Source: Fusobacterium sp. (GTDB taxonomy: Bacteria > Fusobacteriota > Fusobacteriia > Fusobacteriales > Fusobacteriaceae). From it: a stretch of DNA of 17,755 nt. The stretch is from the NCBI GenBank assembly GCA_020024855.1, contig JAHHTB010000022.1:1-17755 (forward strand), in the 5' to 3' direction. Shown in pieces: positions 1-7,255 of the stretch; the stretch's first letter is position 1; the number at the start of each line of letters is the position of its first letter. The position numbers and the translations under genes were made by a program. Below the pieces are notes generated by a model. It was not told the DNA's origin, searched no databases, and saw nothing but the letters and a program-made list of their open reading frames with translations.

Positions 1-1
1 T

Positions 2-118
2 CTTAAAGAGAATGTAGAGGTTCAGAGTTTATATTCGGTTTTAGGTACTTATGAAAAGTATCTAAATTATCATATGGAAATATATTTAGATTTGAAAAAT
101 TATATTTTGGAGGCATAA
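2..118 (+). CDS. C-terminal end of an unidentified upstream gene (partial)
   Basis: An open frame enters from the left edge and ends with TAA at 116-118, giving the last 38 residues of a protein whose start lies outside the window. The fragment is acidic and aromatic-rich and looks largely helical (many Leu, Tyr and Glu), ending in ...LKNYILEA. It stops one base before the ATG of the next gene, and the Shine-Dalgarno sequence TTGGAGG of that gene lies inside its last codons, so the two are probably cotranscribed and translationally coupled. The helical end would suit several families, for example the last helix of a TolC-type outer-membrane protein, but 38 residues are too few to assign a function. 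Confidence 0.55.
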   Translation, partial: LKENVEVQSLYSVLGTYEKYLNYHMEIYLDLKNYILEA

Positions 119-119
119 A

Positions 120-590
120 ATGTTAAATATAATTAAAATTACAGACTATATGTCAAAAGATTTAATAACATTAGATTTAAAAAGTAAGACAAAAGAAACA
201 GTATTAGAAGAGTTGTCAGTTTTAATGTCAAAATCTCCTAATATACAAGATAAAAATATTATAAAGAAAGCTCTAATGGAGAGAGAGGAGCTTGGAAGTA
301 CAGGAATAGGAAAAGGAATAGCAATACCACATGCTAAAACAGATACAGCATCAAAACTTACAGTGGCATTTGGAATTAGTAAAGAAAAAATAGATTTTAA
401 TTCTTTAGATAAAGAGGGAGTAAACATATTTTTTGTTTTTGCTTCTCCAATTGAAGACAGTCAAATTTATCTTAAAGTTCTTGCAAGAATTTCAAGACTT
501 ATAAGAAATGAAAATTTTAGAAATAGACTTATGAATTGTCGTACCCCTGAAGAAGTAATTAAATCAATAGATGAAGAAGAAGCCATTTAA
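120..590 (+). CDS. PTS EIIA type-2 domain protein (fructose/mannitol/Ntr family)
   Basis: A single-domain phosphotransferase-system EIIA protein of 156 residues. The family accepts a phosphoryl group from HPr on a histidine, then passes it to a sugar EIIB domain or acts as a regulator (PtsN/EIIA-Ntr). The signature around the active histidine is visible as GIGIGKGIAIPHAK-like sequence (TGIGKGIAIPH, His71), preceded by the typical LMEREELGSTG stretch at about residues 52-62. The ATG at 120 is chosen because TTGGAGG at 107-113 sits 6 bases upstream; a later in-frame ATG at 150 lacks a comparable site. No EIIB or EIIC partner is in the window, and the next gene is nrdR. This makes a regulatory or shared EIIA as likely as a sugar-specific one. 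The fold assignment is firm; the substrate is unknown. Confidence 0.85.
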   Translation: MLNIIKITDYMSKDLITLDLKSKTKETVLEELSVLMSKSPNIQDKNIIKKALMEREELGSTGIGKGIAIPHAKTDTASKLTVAFGISKEKIDFNSLDKEGVNIFFVFASPIEDSQIYLKVLARISRLIRNENFRNRLMNCRTPEEVIKSIDEEEAI

Positions 591-604
591 GGCAGGAGGA
601 ATAT

Positions 605-1063
605 ATGAATTGCCCATTTTGTAACAATGATGACACAAGGGTTGTAGACAGTAGATTATTTATCAATGGAAACTCAATAAAAAGAAGAAGAGAATGTACA
701 GCTTGTAAAAAAAGATTTACAACATATGAAAAAGTTGAGGAGAGGGCAATATATGTTGTAAAAAAAGATAAAAATAGAGAGAAATTTGATAAAGAAAAAT
801 TGATGAGAGGACTTTCAATAGCAACAATAAAAAGAAATATAAGTAGAGATACTCTTGAAGAATTTGTTCTTGAAATAGAGAGAGGTTTACAAAATTCTCT
901 TGATAGTGAAATAAGTACAAGTGATTTAGGAGAGATTGTTTTAAAAAAATTGAAAGAGCTTGATGAAGTGGCATATGTTAGATTTGCTTCTGTATATAAA
1001 GAATTTAATGATATAAAATCTTTTATAGAAATAGTTGAAAACATAGAAAAGGATAAGAAATAA
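605..1063 (+). CDS. nrdR: Transcriptional repressor NrdR
   Basis: NrdR represses ribonucleotide reductase genes by binding NrdR boxes in their promoters, sensing (d)ATP through an ATP-cone. The N-terminal zinc ribbon is complete: Cys3-x2-Cys6 (MNCPFCNNDDTRVVDSR) and Cys31-x2-Cys34 (RRRRECTACKKRFTTYE region), followed by an ATP-cone at about residues 49-139 with the VVKKDKNREKFDKEKL start. Length is 152 residues, the family norm. The start is supported by GGAGGA 4 bases upstream of ATG 605. It lies 14 bp after the EIIA gene and 30 bp before fmt. No nrd gene and no obvious NrdR box was seen in the window, so its targets are elsewhere. Confidence 0.95.
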   Translation: MNCPFCNNDDTRVVDSRLFINGNSIKRRRECTACKKRFTTYEKVEERAIYVVKKDKNREKFDKEKLMRGLSIATIKRNISRDTLEEFVLEIERGLQNSLDSEISTSDLGEIVLKKLKELDEVAYVRFASVYKEFNDIKSFIEIVENIEKDKK

Positions 1064-1093
1064 ATTCTTAACCAAAAGAGGAGAACAAAATAG

Positions 1094-2026
1094 ATGAGAA
1101 TATTATTTATGGGAACACCTGAATTTGCTGTTCCATGTTTAGATGCAATGAATAAGGAACATGAAGTTATAGGTATATATACAAAAGTAGACAAAGTAAA
1201 TAAAAGAGGTGGAAAGATAACTTATCTTCCAGTAAAACAATATGGTTTAGACCATAATATACCTGTTTACCAACCAACAACATTAAAAGATGGGACAGTT
1301 GAAAAAGAGATAAAAGAACTTAATCCTGACTTAATAGTTGTAGTGGCTTATGGAAAAATAATTCCACAAAGCATAATTGATATACCAAAATATGGAATAA
1401 TAAATGTTCACTCATCACTTCTTCCAAAATACAGAGGAGCTGCACCTATAAATGCTGCCATTATAAATGGAGATACTAAAACTGGTGTAACAATAATGTA
1501 TATAGCAGAAGAACTTGATGCTGGAGATATTATTTTAACAAAGGAAACAGAGATTACAGAAGAGGAAACTTTCTTAACACTTCATGATAAATTAAAAGAG
1601 ATAGGGGCAGAAGCTCTTACAGAAGCAGTAAGAATGATTTTTGCAAAAACAAATCCAAGAATTGTTCAAAATCACGAAGAGGCAACTTTTGTAAAACCAT
1701 TTAAAAAAGAAGATTTAAAAATTGATTGGAATAAATCAGAAAAAGAGATTTACAATTTTGTAAGGGGAATAAATCCTTTCCCATGTGCTTTCACAACTCT
1801 TAATGATAAAATGCTAAAAGTATATGAAGTTAAGAAAAATGGAAAAGTATATGAGAATGGTGAAGTGGGAGAAATTGTAGATAAGGTTAAAGGAATAGGA
1901 CCTGTTGTAAAAACAGGAGATGGGTCTGTAATAATTACTCTTGCAAAACCTGAAAGCAAAAAAGTATTAAAAGGAGCAGATCTTTTAAATGGGAACTTTA
2001 TAAAAATAGGAGAAAAATTATTATAA
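1094..2026 (+). CDS. fmt: Methionyl-tRNA formyltransferase
   Basis: Transfers the formyl group of 10-formyl-tetrahydrofolate to methionyl-tRNA(fMet), producing the initiator tRNA of bacterial translation. The N-terminal formyltransferase domain begins MRILFMGTPEFAVP. The catalytic triad is visible as Asn104 and His106 in INVHSSLLPKYRGAAPIN and Asp142 in EELDAGDI. The C-terminal tRNA-binding domain spans about residues 205-310 and contains the NFVRGINPFPCAF motif. Length 310 residues is normal (E. coli enzyme about 315). AGAGGAG lies upstream of the ATG. The next gene is folD, whose product makes the precursor of the formyl donor, so the two form a functional pair. Confidence 0.97.
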   Translation: MRILFMGTPEFAVPCLDAMNKEHEVIGIYTKVDKVNKRGGKITYLPVKQYGLDHNIPVYQPTTLKDGTVEKEIKELNPDLIVVVAYGKIIPQSIIDIPKYGIINVHSSLLPKYRGAAPINAAIINGDTKTGVTIMYIAEELDAGDIILTKETEITEEETFLTLHDKLKEIGAEALTEAVRMIFAKTNPRIVQNHEEATFVKPFKKEDLKIDWNKSEKEIYNFVRGINPFPCAFTTLNDKMLKVYEVKKNGKVYENGEVGEIVDKVKGIGPVVKTGDGSVIITLAKPESKKVLKGADLLNGNFIKIGEKLL

Positions 2027-2054
2027 GAGATACTTTAAAAGGAGAGCTAGTTTT

Positions 2055-2909
2055 ATGATAATTGACGGAAAAAAGTGTTCAGAAGAAATTTTGAACAAAT
2101 TAAAAGAGGAAGTTGTAGGTTTTAAAGAAAAATTTAATAAAGTCCCTGGACTTGCTGTTGTAATTTTAGGAGAAAATCCAGCTTCTAAGATATATGTAAG
2201 ATCTAAAATAAGAGCTTGTGATAAAGTAGGTATATATAGTAAAGAGATAGTTTTATCTGAAAATATTTCTGAAGAGGGGCTATTAAAAGAAATAGAGAAA
2301 TTAAATAAGGATAGAGATATAAACGGAATTTTAGTTCAATTACCTCTTCCAAAACATATTGATGAAAAAAAAATATGTGATGCAATAGATATAAGAAAAG
2401 ATGTAGATGGTTTTAAACCTGAAAGTTTAGGAAAGGTTATGCTTGGAGAAAATGATGGATTTATTTCATGTACACCTCAAGGAATAATGTATCTAATAGA
2501 TGAGCTTAATATTGATTTAAATGGGAAAAATGCTGTGGTTGTTGGAAGAAGTAATATAGTTGGAAAACCTGTTGCCTCTCTTCTAATAAATAAGGGAGCA
2601 ACAACAACAGTATGTAATAGTAAGACTAAAGATTTAGAGGGAATTTTAAAAAGAGCTGATCTTATAGTTATAGCTATAGGAAAAGCAAGATTTTTAACAA
2701 AGGAAATGGTAAAAGAAGGGGCTGTTGTAATTGATGTAGGAATAAACAGAGAAGAGGGAAAAATCTGTGGAGATGTAGATTTTGATAATGTAAGTCAGAT
2801 TGCTTCTCATATAACTCCTGTTCCAGGTGGAGTAGGACCAATGACAATAGCTATGTTATTAAAAAATACAGTAAAGGCTTTTTGTAAGGAGGAGTTAAAT
2901 GGCAAATAG
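2055..2909 (+). CDS. folD: Bifunctional methylenetetrahydrofolate dehydrogenase / methenyltetrahydrofolate cyclohydrolase
   Basis: FolD interconverts 5,10-methylene-, 5,10-methenyl- and 10-formyl-tetrahydrofolate with NADP, supplying one-carbon units for purines, thymidylate and fMet-tRNA. Family motifs are all present: LGENPASKIYVRSK with catalytic Tyr47 and Lys51, GILVQLPLP, the KDVDGF turn, the dinucleotide-binding VVGRSNIVGKP and the C-terminal PVPGGVGPMTIAML. Length 284 residues matches the family. A good site (AAGGAGAG) precedes ATG 2055. Its 3' end overlaps the next gene by 11 bp, and the AAGGAGG site of that gene lies in the last folD codons, so translational coupling is likely. Confidence 0.97.
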   Translation: MIIDGKKCSEEILNKLKEEVVGFKEKFNKVPGLAVVILGENPASKIYVRSKIRACDKVGIYSKEIVLSENISEEGLLKEIEKLNKDRDINGILVQLPLPKHIDEKKICDAIDIRKDVDGFKPESLGKVMLGENDGFISCTPQGIMYLIDELNIDLNGKNAVVVGRSNIVGKPVASLLINKGATTTVCNSKTKDLEGILKRADLIVIAIGKARFLTKEMVKEGAVVIDVGINREEGKICGDVDFDNVSQIASHITPVPGGVGPMTIAMLLKNTVKAFCKEELNGK

Positions 2910-3372
2910 AAAGAAAAGAAAATCAGATTTAGAGGAGAAAAGGGAATATTTTATAGTTGATAGAAGAATCTTACCTACATCAATTCAAAATGTAATAAAA
3001 GTAAATGACCTTATTCAACAAGAAAAAATATCAAAATATGAAGCTATAAAAAGAGTGGGGCTTAGTAGAAGTACTTATTATAAATATAAAGATTATATTA
3101 AACCTTTCTTTGAAAGTGGAAAGGAAAAAGTATTTAGCATTCACTTAGCTCTTGTTGATGAACCAGGAATTCTTGCAAGAATCCTTGATGTTATAGCATC
3201 ACATGATATGAATATTCTTACAATTATTCAAAATATAGCAATTGATGGTATAGGTAGAGCAACAATTTCAGTTCAAACAACTGAAAATATTCTTAGAAAA
3301 ATAGAGGGTATGTTAGAGCTTATCAGTGAGATTGAGGGAGTAAAAGAACTAAGAATTATAGGAAGTAACTAA
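2899..3372 (+). CDS. ACT domain protein of the PheB / UPF0735 family
   Basis: A 157-residue protein resembling Bacillus PheB (UPF0735). The N-terminal half carries the conserved block FIVDRRILPTSIQNVIKV and a helix-turn-helix-like segment with GLSRSTYYKYKDYIKPF (about residues 54-71). The C-terminal ACT domain (about 78-152) begins with FSIHLALVDEPGILARILDV. ACT domains commonly bind amino acids, and the family is often linked to aromatic amino-acid or homoserine metabolism, but its biochemical role is not settled. The start overlaps the folD stop by 11 bp with AAGGAGG well placed. The position after folD says little about function because no aromatic-pathway gene is nearby. The family call is good; the function is unknown. 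Confidence 0.85.
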   Translation: MANRKKRKSDLEEKREYFIVDRRILPTSIQNVIKVNDLIQQEKISKYEAIKRVGLSRSTYYKYKDYIKPFFESGKEKVFSIHLALVDEPGILARILDVIASHDMNILTIIQNIAIDGIGRATISVQTTENILRKIEGMLELISEIEGVKELRIIGSN

Positions 3373-3415
3373 TAATTATTAAATATGTAATTATATATAA
3401 AATTGGGAGAAAATA

Positions 3416-3871
3416 ATGAAAAACATAGATTTAGAATTAATAGAAAAATTAGCAGATAATATGAATGAACATTCTTTAACAGAAATCAATCTTGAAATAG
3501 GAGATCAAAAGCTTGTTTTGAAAAAAGAAAGAAAAGTTAATGAAGTAGTAACAACATCTATTCCACAAAAAACAGTAGTAAAGTCTACTGAAAAAGTAGA
3601 GAAAAAAGAGAAAACATTATTAGACGGGGCAATTACTGGTAATGTTATTACTTCTCCTATGGTTGGAACATTTTATCGTTCTCCTGCACCAGGAGCAGAA
3701 GTTTTTGTCCAAGAGGGGCAGAATATAAATGTAGGTGATCCTGTGTGTATAATTGAAGCGATGAAAATGATGAATGAGGTAAGTTCACAGTTTTCAGGTA
3801 AAATTGTAAGAATTTTAGTTGAAGATGGAGTTATTGTTAAAAAAGGAGATAAATTATTCATTGTTGAATAA
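3416..3871 (+). CDS. accB: Biotin carboxyl carrier protein of acetyl-CoA carboxylase
   Basis: Carries biotin between biotin carboxylase (AccC) and carboxyltransferase (AccAD) in the first committed step of fatty-acid synthesis. The biotinylation motif EAMKMMNEV is present with the acceptor Lys117. It is preceded by SPMVGTFYRSPAPGAEVF, the thumb insertion typical of true AccB proteins and absent from simple biotinyl domains of decarboxylases. The N-terminus (residues 1-39) is the AccB dimerisation-type region, followed by a charged Lys/Glu-rich linker. Length is 151 residues (E. coli about 156). TTGGGAG precedes ATG 3416. Unusually, accC does not follow; the next gene encodes a CorC-like membrane protein, so accB is separated from the other acc genes here. 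Confidence 0.93.
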   Translation: MKNIDLELIEKLADNMNEHSLTEINLEIGDQKLVLKKERKVNEVVTTSIPQKTVVKSTEKVEKKEKTLLDGAITGNVITSPMVGTFYRSPAPGAEVFVQEGQNINVGDPVCIIEAMKMMNEVSSQFSGKIVRILVEDGVIVKKGDKLFIVE

Positions 3872-3919
3872 TAAAAATATTTTTGTCTTTTTAAAATTTA
3901 AGGAAGGTGTATTTGTCAA

Positions 3920-5221
3920 TTGGACACGTATCAGTATTTGTTTTTATTAGTAATATTAATTTTATTATCGGGAATATTTTCAGCATCTGAAACAGCACTT
4001 ACTTCATTTAGAAGTATTCATCTTGAAGAAATAACAGAAAGAAATCATAAAAAAGGAGAACTTTTAAAATATTGGTTAAAAAAACCAAATGAGATGTTAA
4101 CAGGACTTCTTTTAGGAAATAATATCGTAAATATACTTGCAACATCAATAGCAACAACATTTATTACAAGTTATCTAAATGATAAAGGAATGGGTAACTC
4201 TCAAAATATGTCAGTTTTTATTTCAACAGTTGTAATGACAATAGTAATTTTAATTTTTGGAGAGATTACACCAAAAGTAATAGCAAAAAATAATTCAACA
4301 CAGATTTCAAAACTTGTTATAGTACCTATATATTGTCTTACAAAATTAACTACTCCAATAATTTGGATATTAACAGGAATTTCAAAATTTATTGGAAGAA
4401 TTATAGGTGTTGATATAAAAGATGAGGCAATAATGATAACAGAACAAGATATTCTTTCTTATGTAAATGTAGGAGAAGCTGAAGGTGTTATAGAAGCAGA
4501 AGAAAAAGATATGATAGAATCTATGGTAACATTTGGAGAAACTTGTGCAAGAGAGGTAATGACACCAAGAACTTCTGTATTTGCCATAGAGGGAAATAAG
4601 TCTATAAATGATGTATGGGAAGAAATAACAACTTTAGGATATTCAAGAATTCCTGTATATAAAGATGTGATGGACGAAGTTATTGGAATCCTTTATATAA
4701 AAGATCTTTTAAATGCAGTTAAAGAGGGAAATATTAATAAACCTGTAAAAGAGTTTGTAAGAAAGGCTCATTTTGTTCCTGAAACAAAATCTATTATAAG
4801 AATATTAGAAGATTTTAAAACTCAAAAAGTGCATATGGCAATAGTAATAGATGAGTATGGTGGGACAGTTGGAGTTGTTACAATAGAAGATCTTATTGAA
4901 GAAATTTTCGGAGAGATAAGAGATGAATATGATAAAGAAGAGGAAGAAACAATAAAGGAAAAAGCTCCTAATCTTTATGAAGTAAATGCAATGTTAGATA
5001 TAGAAACTATAAATAAAGAGCTTGATATAGAACTTCCTGAATCAGAAGATTATGAAAGTCTTGGTGGACTTATAATGAATGAACTTGATAAAATAGCACA
5101 AGTTGGAGATACAGTTCATATAGGTGGTGCAGAACTTAAAGTTCTTGAAATACAAAAAATGAGAATATCAAAAGTACTTATAAAAAAGGATAGTGAAGAA
5201 AAAGGATGCGAAGAGGAATAA
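3920..5221 (+). CDS. CorC/HlyC-family protein: CNNM (DUF21) transmembrane domain plus CBS pair
   Basis: A 433-residue inner-membrane protein. Residues 1 to about 190 form the DUF21/CNNM membrane domain with hydrophobic segments at about 5-25, 60-85, 98-115 and 132-155 and the SASETALTSF and LIFGEITPKVIAK motifs. Two CBS domains follow (about 212-270 with VMTPRT and SRIPVY, and 278-335 with DEYGGTVGVVTIEDL), then a C-terminal CorC_HlyC domain (about 350-430). Relatives are implicated in Mg2+ or Co2+ handling; the 'hemolysin' label is historical. The start is TTG at 3920: a stop at 3899 closes the frame upstream, no in-frame ATG is better placed, and AAGGAAGG at 3900-3907 lies 12 bases before. 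The stop overlaps the next gene by 16 bp. Confidence 0.9.
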   Translation: MDTYQYLFLLVILILLSGIFSASETALTSFRSIHLEEITERNHKKGELLKYWLKKPNEMLTGLLLGNNIVNILATSIATTFITSYLNDKGMGNSQNMSVFISTVVMTIVILIFGEITPKVIAKNNSTQISKLVIVPIYCLTKLTTPIIWILTGISKFIGRIIGVDIKDEAIMITEQDILSYVNVGEAEGVIEAEEKDMIESMVTFGETCAREVMTPRTSVFAIEGNKSINDVWEEITTLGYSRIPVYKDVMDEVIGILYIKDLLNAVKEGNINKPVKEFVRKAHFVPETKSIIRILEDFKTQKVHMAIVIDEYGGTVGVVTIEDLIEEIFGEIRDEYDKEEEETIKEKAPNLYEVNAMLDIETINKELDIELPESEDYESLGGLIMNELDKIAQVGDTVHIGGAELKVLEIQKMRISKVLIKKDSEEKGCEEE

Positions 5222-5868
5222 GAGGGCATTTTTATGCAGGTCTTATTGTTATCTTACCATTATTTTTAACAATATTTATTATTAACTGGGTAGTAAATCT
5301 TATTGTTGTAGTGACAAAAGAATCATTTTTTACAAAATTTATAAATAATGCAATTATATTTTTTAGAATAGAAAATAATATTCATTTGGTAACTGTTGTG
5401 TATATCCTTTATCTTCTAAGTATACTTATTTTTATTACTTTTATAGGATATATTGCAAAAAATATTGTTGGAAAAAAGATAACAAGAAGTATAAATAAAT
5501 TGATTGGGAAACTTCCAATAGTAAAACATATTTATACAACAATAAATCAAATAGTGAGTCTTATATCGTCAGAAAAAGGAAATACATATAAAAGAGCAGT
5601 AGCTATAGAATATCCAAGAAAAGGAATTTATAGTATAGGTTTTCTTACATCAGAAAAGAATGAAGTACTTTCAAAAGAAGTTAATAAGGAGTTATGTAAT
5701 ATATTTATTCCTACATCTCCAAATCCTACTTCTGGTATGTTTATTTCTGTTGCTAAGGAAGAAGTAATTTTTCTTGATATTAAAATAGATGATGCAGTAA
5801 AACTTATAATTTCAGGAGGAGTAATTGTTCCTGGGGTGGAGAGTGAAGAAGAGAGTGAAGAAGAATAG
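5206..5868 (+). CDS. DUF502 family membrane protein
   Basis: A 220-residue protein of the DUF502 family, whose function is not established. It starts MRRGIRGHFYAGLIVILPLF, the usual family opening, with transmembrane helices at about residues 10-36 and 60-84. The soluble part keeps family landmarks: LPIVKHIYTTINQIV, AIEYPRKGIYSIGFLT, IPTSPNPTSGMF and IISGGVIVPG. The C-terminus is a short acidic tail, ESEEESEEE, created by a 12-bp tandem duplication. The gene overlaps the CorC-like gene by 16 bp and lacks a well-spaced ribosome site of its own, so it is probably translated by coupling. It also overlaps the next gene. The shared organisation suggests an envelope role with its neighbours, which is inference. 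Confidence 0.85.
   Translation: MRRGIRGHFYAGLIVILPLFLTIFIINWVVNLIVVVTKESFFTKFINNAIIFFRIENNIHLVTVVYILYLLSILIFITFIGYIAKNIVGKKITRSINKLIGKLPIVKHIYTTINQIVSLISSEKGNTYKRAVAIEYPRKGIYSIGFLTSEKNEVLSKEVNKELCNIFIPTSPNPTSGMFISVAKEEVIFLDIKIDDAVKLIISGGVIVPGVESEEESEEE
5839..5862 (+). repeat. Perfect 12-bp tandem duplication at a gene overlap
   Basis: The 12-mer GAGAGTGAAGAA occurs twice in succession (5839-5850 and 5851-5862). In the DUF502 frame each copy encodes Glu-Ser-Glu-Glu, making the acidic tail. In the overlapping frame of the next gene each copy contains a GTG (5843 and 5855) followed by Lys-Lys, so the duplication also duplicates a possible start codon. Confidence 0.9.
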
Positions 5869-6712
5869 TATAATCTTTCTAATAATGGCTTTAATATTTT
5901 TTGGTTGTACATCTGGTGAGGTTAAAAATTCTCAAGTAGGTGAAACAAAAGAGGAGTATTACATACTAAAAGGGATAAATTATGTAAGGGAAGGGAATTA
6001 TACTAAAGCTCTTAAGGAATATGAAAGAGCTTATCAAAAAAATGAGAATAATATAATAACTCTTAAAGAGATAGCAAGAACTTATGTAAAACTTGGTGAA
6101 TATGATAAGGGAATTTATTATTACTCAAGGGCATTAAAAATCGATGGAAAAGATCAAGAAAGTTTAAGAAATACAGGATATATTTATTTCTTAAAAGATG
6201 ATTTGAAAAAATCATTAACATATATAAACAAACTTTCTCCAGAGGGATTAAATTCTGAAACAATGAAATTAAAAGCTTATCTTCTTTACAAAGATAAAGA
6301 TTTTAAAGGAGCATATAAGAATTTTAAACAGATTTTAGTTCAAGAAAAGCAACTTGATTTAATTTATTATAAAATATATGCTGAACTTCTTAATGATATG
6401 GGCAAGAAAGAGGAACTTAGAATATTTTTAGAGAAGCAATTAGAAAAATATAGTTCTGAAAGAGATTTTATAATATTTTATTCATATGCAGTAGGGGAGT
6501 ATTTTGGAGAATATGCACAAGGAGAAAAAGAGATAAAAAGATATATTGTTTCTTATGGTGGAAATGATTCTTTATATATGACTCTTGCCTATATGATTTA
6601 TAATCAAAAAGAGTATGCACAGGCAGAGTCAGCATTAAAACTTGTATCGTATAGAGAAAGATATAATAAAGATTATTTAGAGTTAGAGGAGAGGTTGAGA
6701 GAAAAAATATGA
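5855..6712 (+). CDS. TPR-repeat lipoprotein, function unknown
   Basis: A helical-repeat protein with a lipoprotein-type leader. The frame is open upstream to a TTG at 5825 and a GTG at 5843, but the GTG at 5855 gives a compact leader MKKNSIIFLIMALIFFGC, with the lipidation cysteine as residue 18, so I prefer it (285 residues). The GTG at 5843 would only add four charged residues (VKKR). The -3/-1 residues of the lipobox are Phe and Gly, slightly atypical. After a short Ser/Glu-rich spacer come tetratricopeptide-like repeats at about 36-69, 70-103, 104-137 and 138-170, and a further one near the C-terminus (LAYMIYNQKEYAQAESALKL). TPR proteins act as protein-binding scaffolds; no partner is known here. 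It overlaps DUF502 upstream and apt downstream (ATGA), so it is embedded in the operon. Confidence 0.8.
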   Translation: MKKNSIIFLIMALIFFGCTSGEVKNSQVGETKEEYYILKGINYVREGNYTKALKEYERAYQKNENNIITLKEIARTYVKLGEYDKGIYYYSRALKIDGKDQESLRNTGYIYFLKDDLKKSLTYINKLSPEGLNSETMKLKAYLLYKDKDFKGAYKNFKQILVQEKQLDLIYYKIYAELLNDMGKKEELRIFLEKQLEKYSSERDFIIFYSYAVGEYFGEYAQGEKEIKRYIVSYGGNDSLYMTLAYMIYNQKEYAQAESALKLVSYRERYNKDYLELEERLREKI

Positions 6713-7224
6713 ATTATAAAGATTATATAACGTCAATAGAAGGATTTCCAAAAGAGGGGATAACATTTAGAGATATAACATCATTTATAGGACATGGAGA
6801 AGCATTTAGGGCATCTATAAAAGAGTTTTCTCTGTTTGCAAAAGAAAAAGGAGCTGAGGTAGTAGTTGGACCTGAATCAAGAGGATTTATTTTTGGTGCT
6901 CCTGTTGCTTGTGAATTAGGAATTGGATTTGTTCCTGTAAGAAAACCTGGAAAACTTCCAAGAGAAGTTGTTTCTTGTAGCTATGAACTTGAGTATGGAA
7001 CAAACACAATAGAGATTCACAAAGATGCTATAAAGAAAGGACAAAAAGTAGTAATCATAGATGATCTTCTTGCAACTGGTGGAACTACTGAAGCAGCAAT
7101 AAAACTTATTGAAAGTCTTGGTGGAGAAGTTGTTGGAATAGCATTTTTAATTGAGTTAGCAGAAGAATTTGATGGTAGAGGAAAATTAGGAAATTATCCA
7201 GTACTGTCACTTATAAAATATTAA
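6709..7224 (+). CDS. apt: Adenine phosphoribosyltransferase
   Basis: Salvages adenine with PRPP to give AMP and pyrophosphate. The 171-residue sequence has the usual APRT opening (YITSIEGFPKEGITFRDIT), the PESRGFIFGAPVA loop at about 55-67, the KPGKLPREV flexible loop at 79-87 and the PRPP-binding motif VVIIDDLLATGGT at 114-126. The start overlaps the stop of the lipoprotein gene as ATGA (6709-6712), with AGAGGAGAG upstream. It is followed 31 bp later by rel/spoT. Apt next to a (p)ppGpp synthetase is a common arrangement in other bacteria, consistent with joint control of purine nucleotide pools. Confidence 0.96.
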   Translation: MNYKDYITSIEGFPKEGITFRDITSFIGHGEAFRASIKEFSLFAKEKGAEVVVGPESRGFIFGAPVACELGIGFVPVRKPGKLPREVVSCSYELEYGTNTIEIHKDAIKKGQKVVIIDDLLATGGTTEAAIKLIESLGGEVVGIAFLIELAEEFDGRGKLGNYPVLSLIKY

Positions 7225-7255
7225 TAAAGAATTTAAAAAAGAAAGGGTAAATTTT

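Noticed and set aside
559..1194. A 211-codon open frame on the minus strand over nrdR and the start of fmt
   Set aside because: It is antisense to two certain genes, is Ser/Leu/Phe-rich as expected from reversed AT-rich coding DNA, and has no recognisable domain.
3373..3415. Possible internal promoter before accB (AT-rich TATATA-like stretch)
   Set aside because: No -35 element at acceptable spacing and the composition is almost pure A/T, so such matches are expected by chance.
3872..3900. Possible terminator after accB (AAAAATATTTTT followed by T-rich sequence)
   Set aside because: The hairpin has no G-C pairs and would be very unstable; the genes on both sides appear cotranscribed.
5825..5854. 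Longer start (TTG 5825 or GTG 5843) for the TPR lipoprotein
   Set aside because: The extra residues are charged or aromatic and spoil the compact lipoprotein leader that begins at GTG 5855; GTG 5843 nevertheless remains possible.
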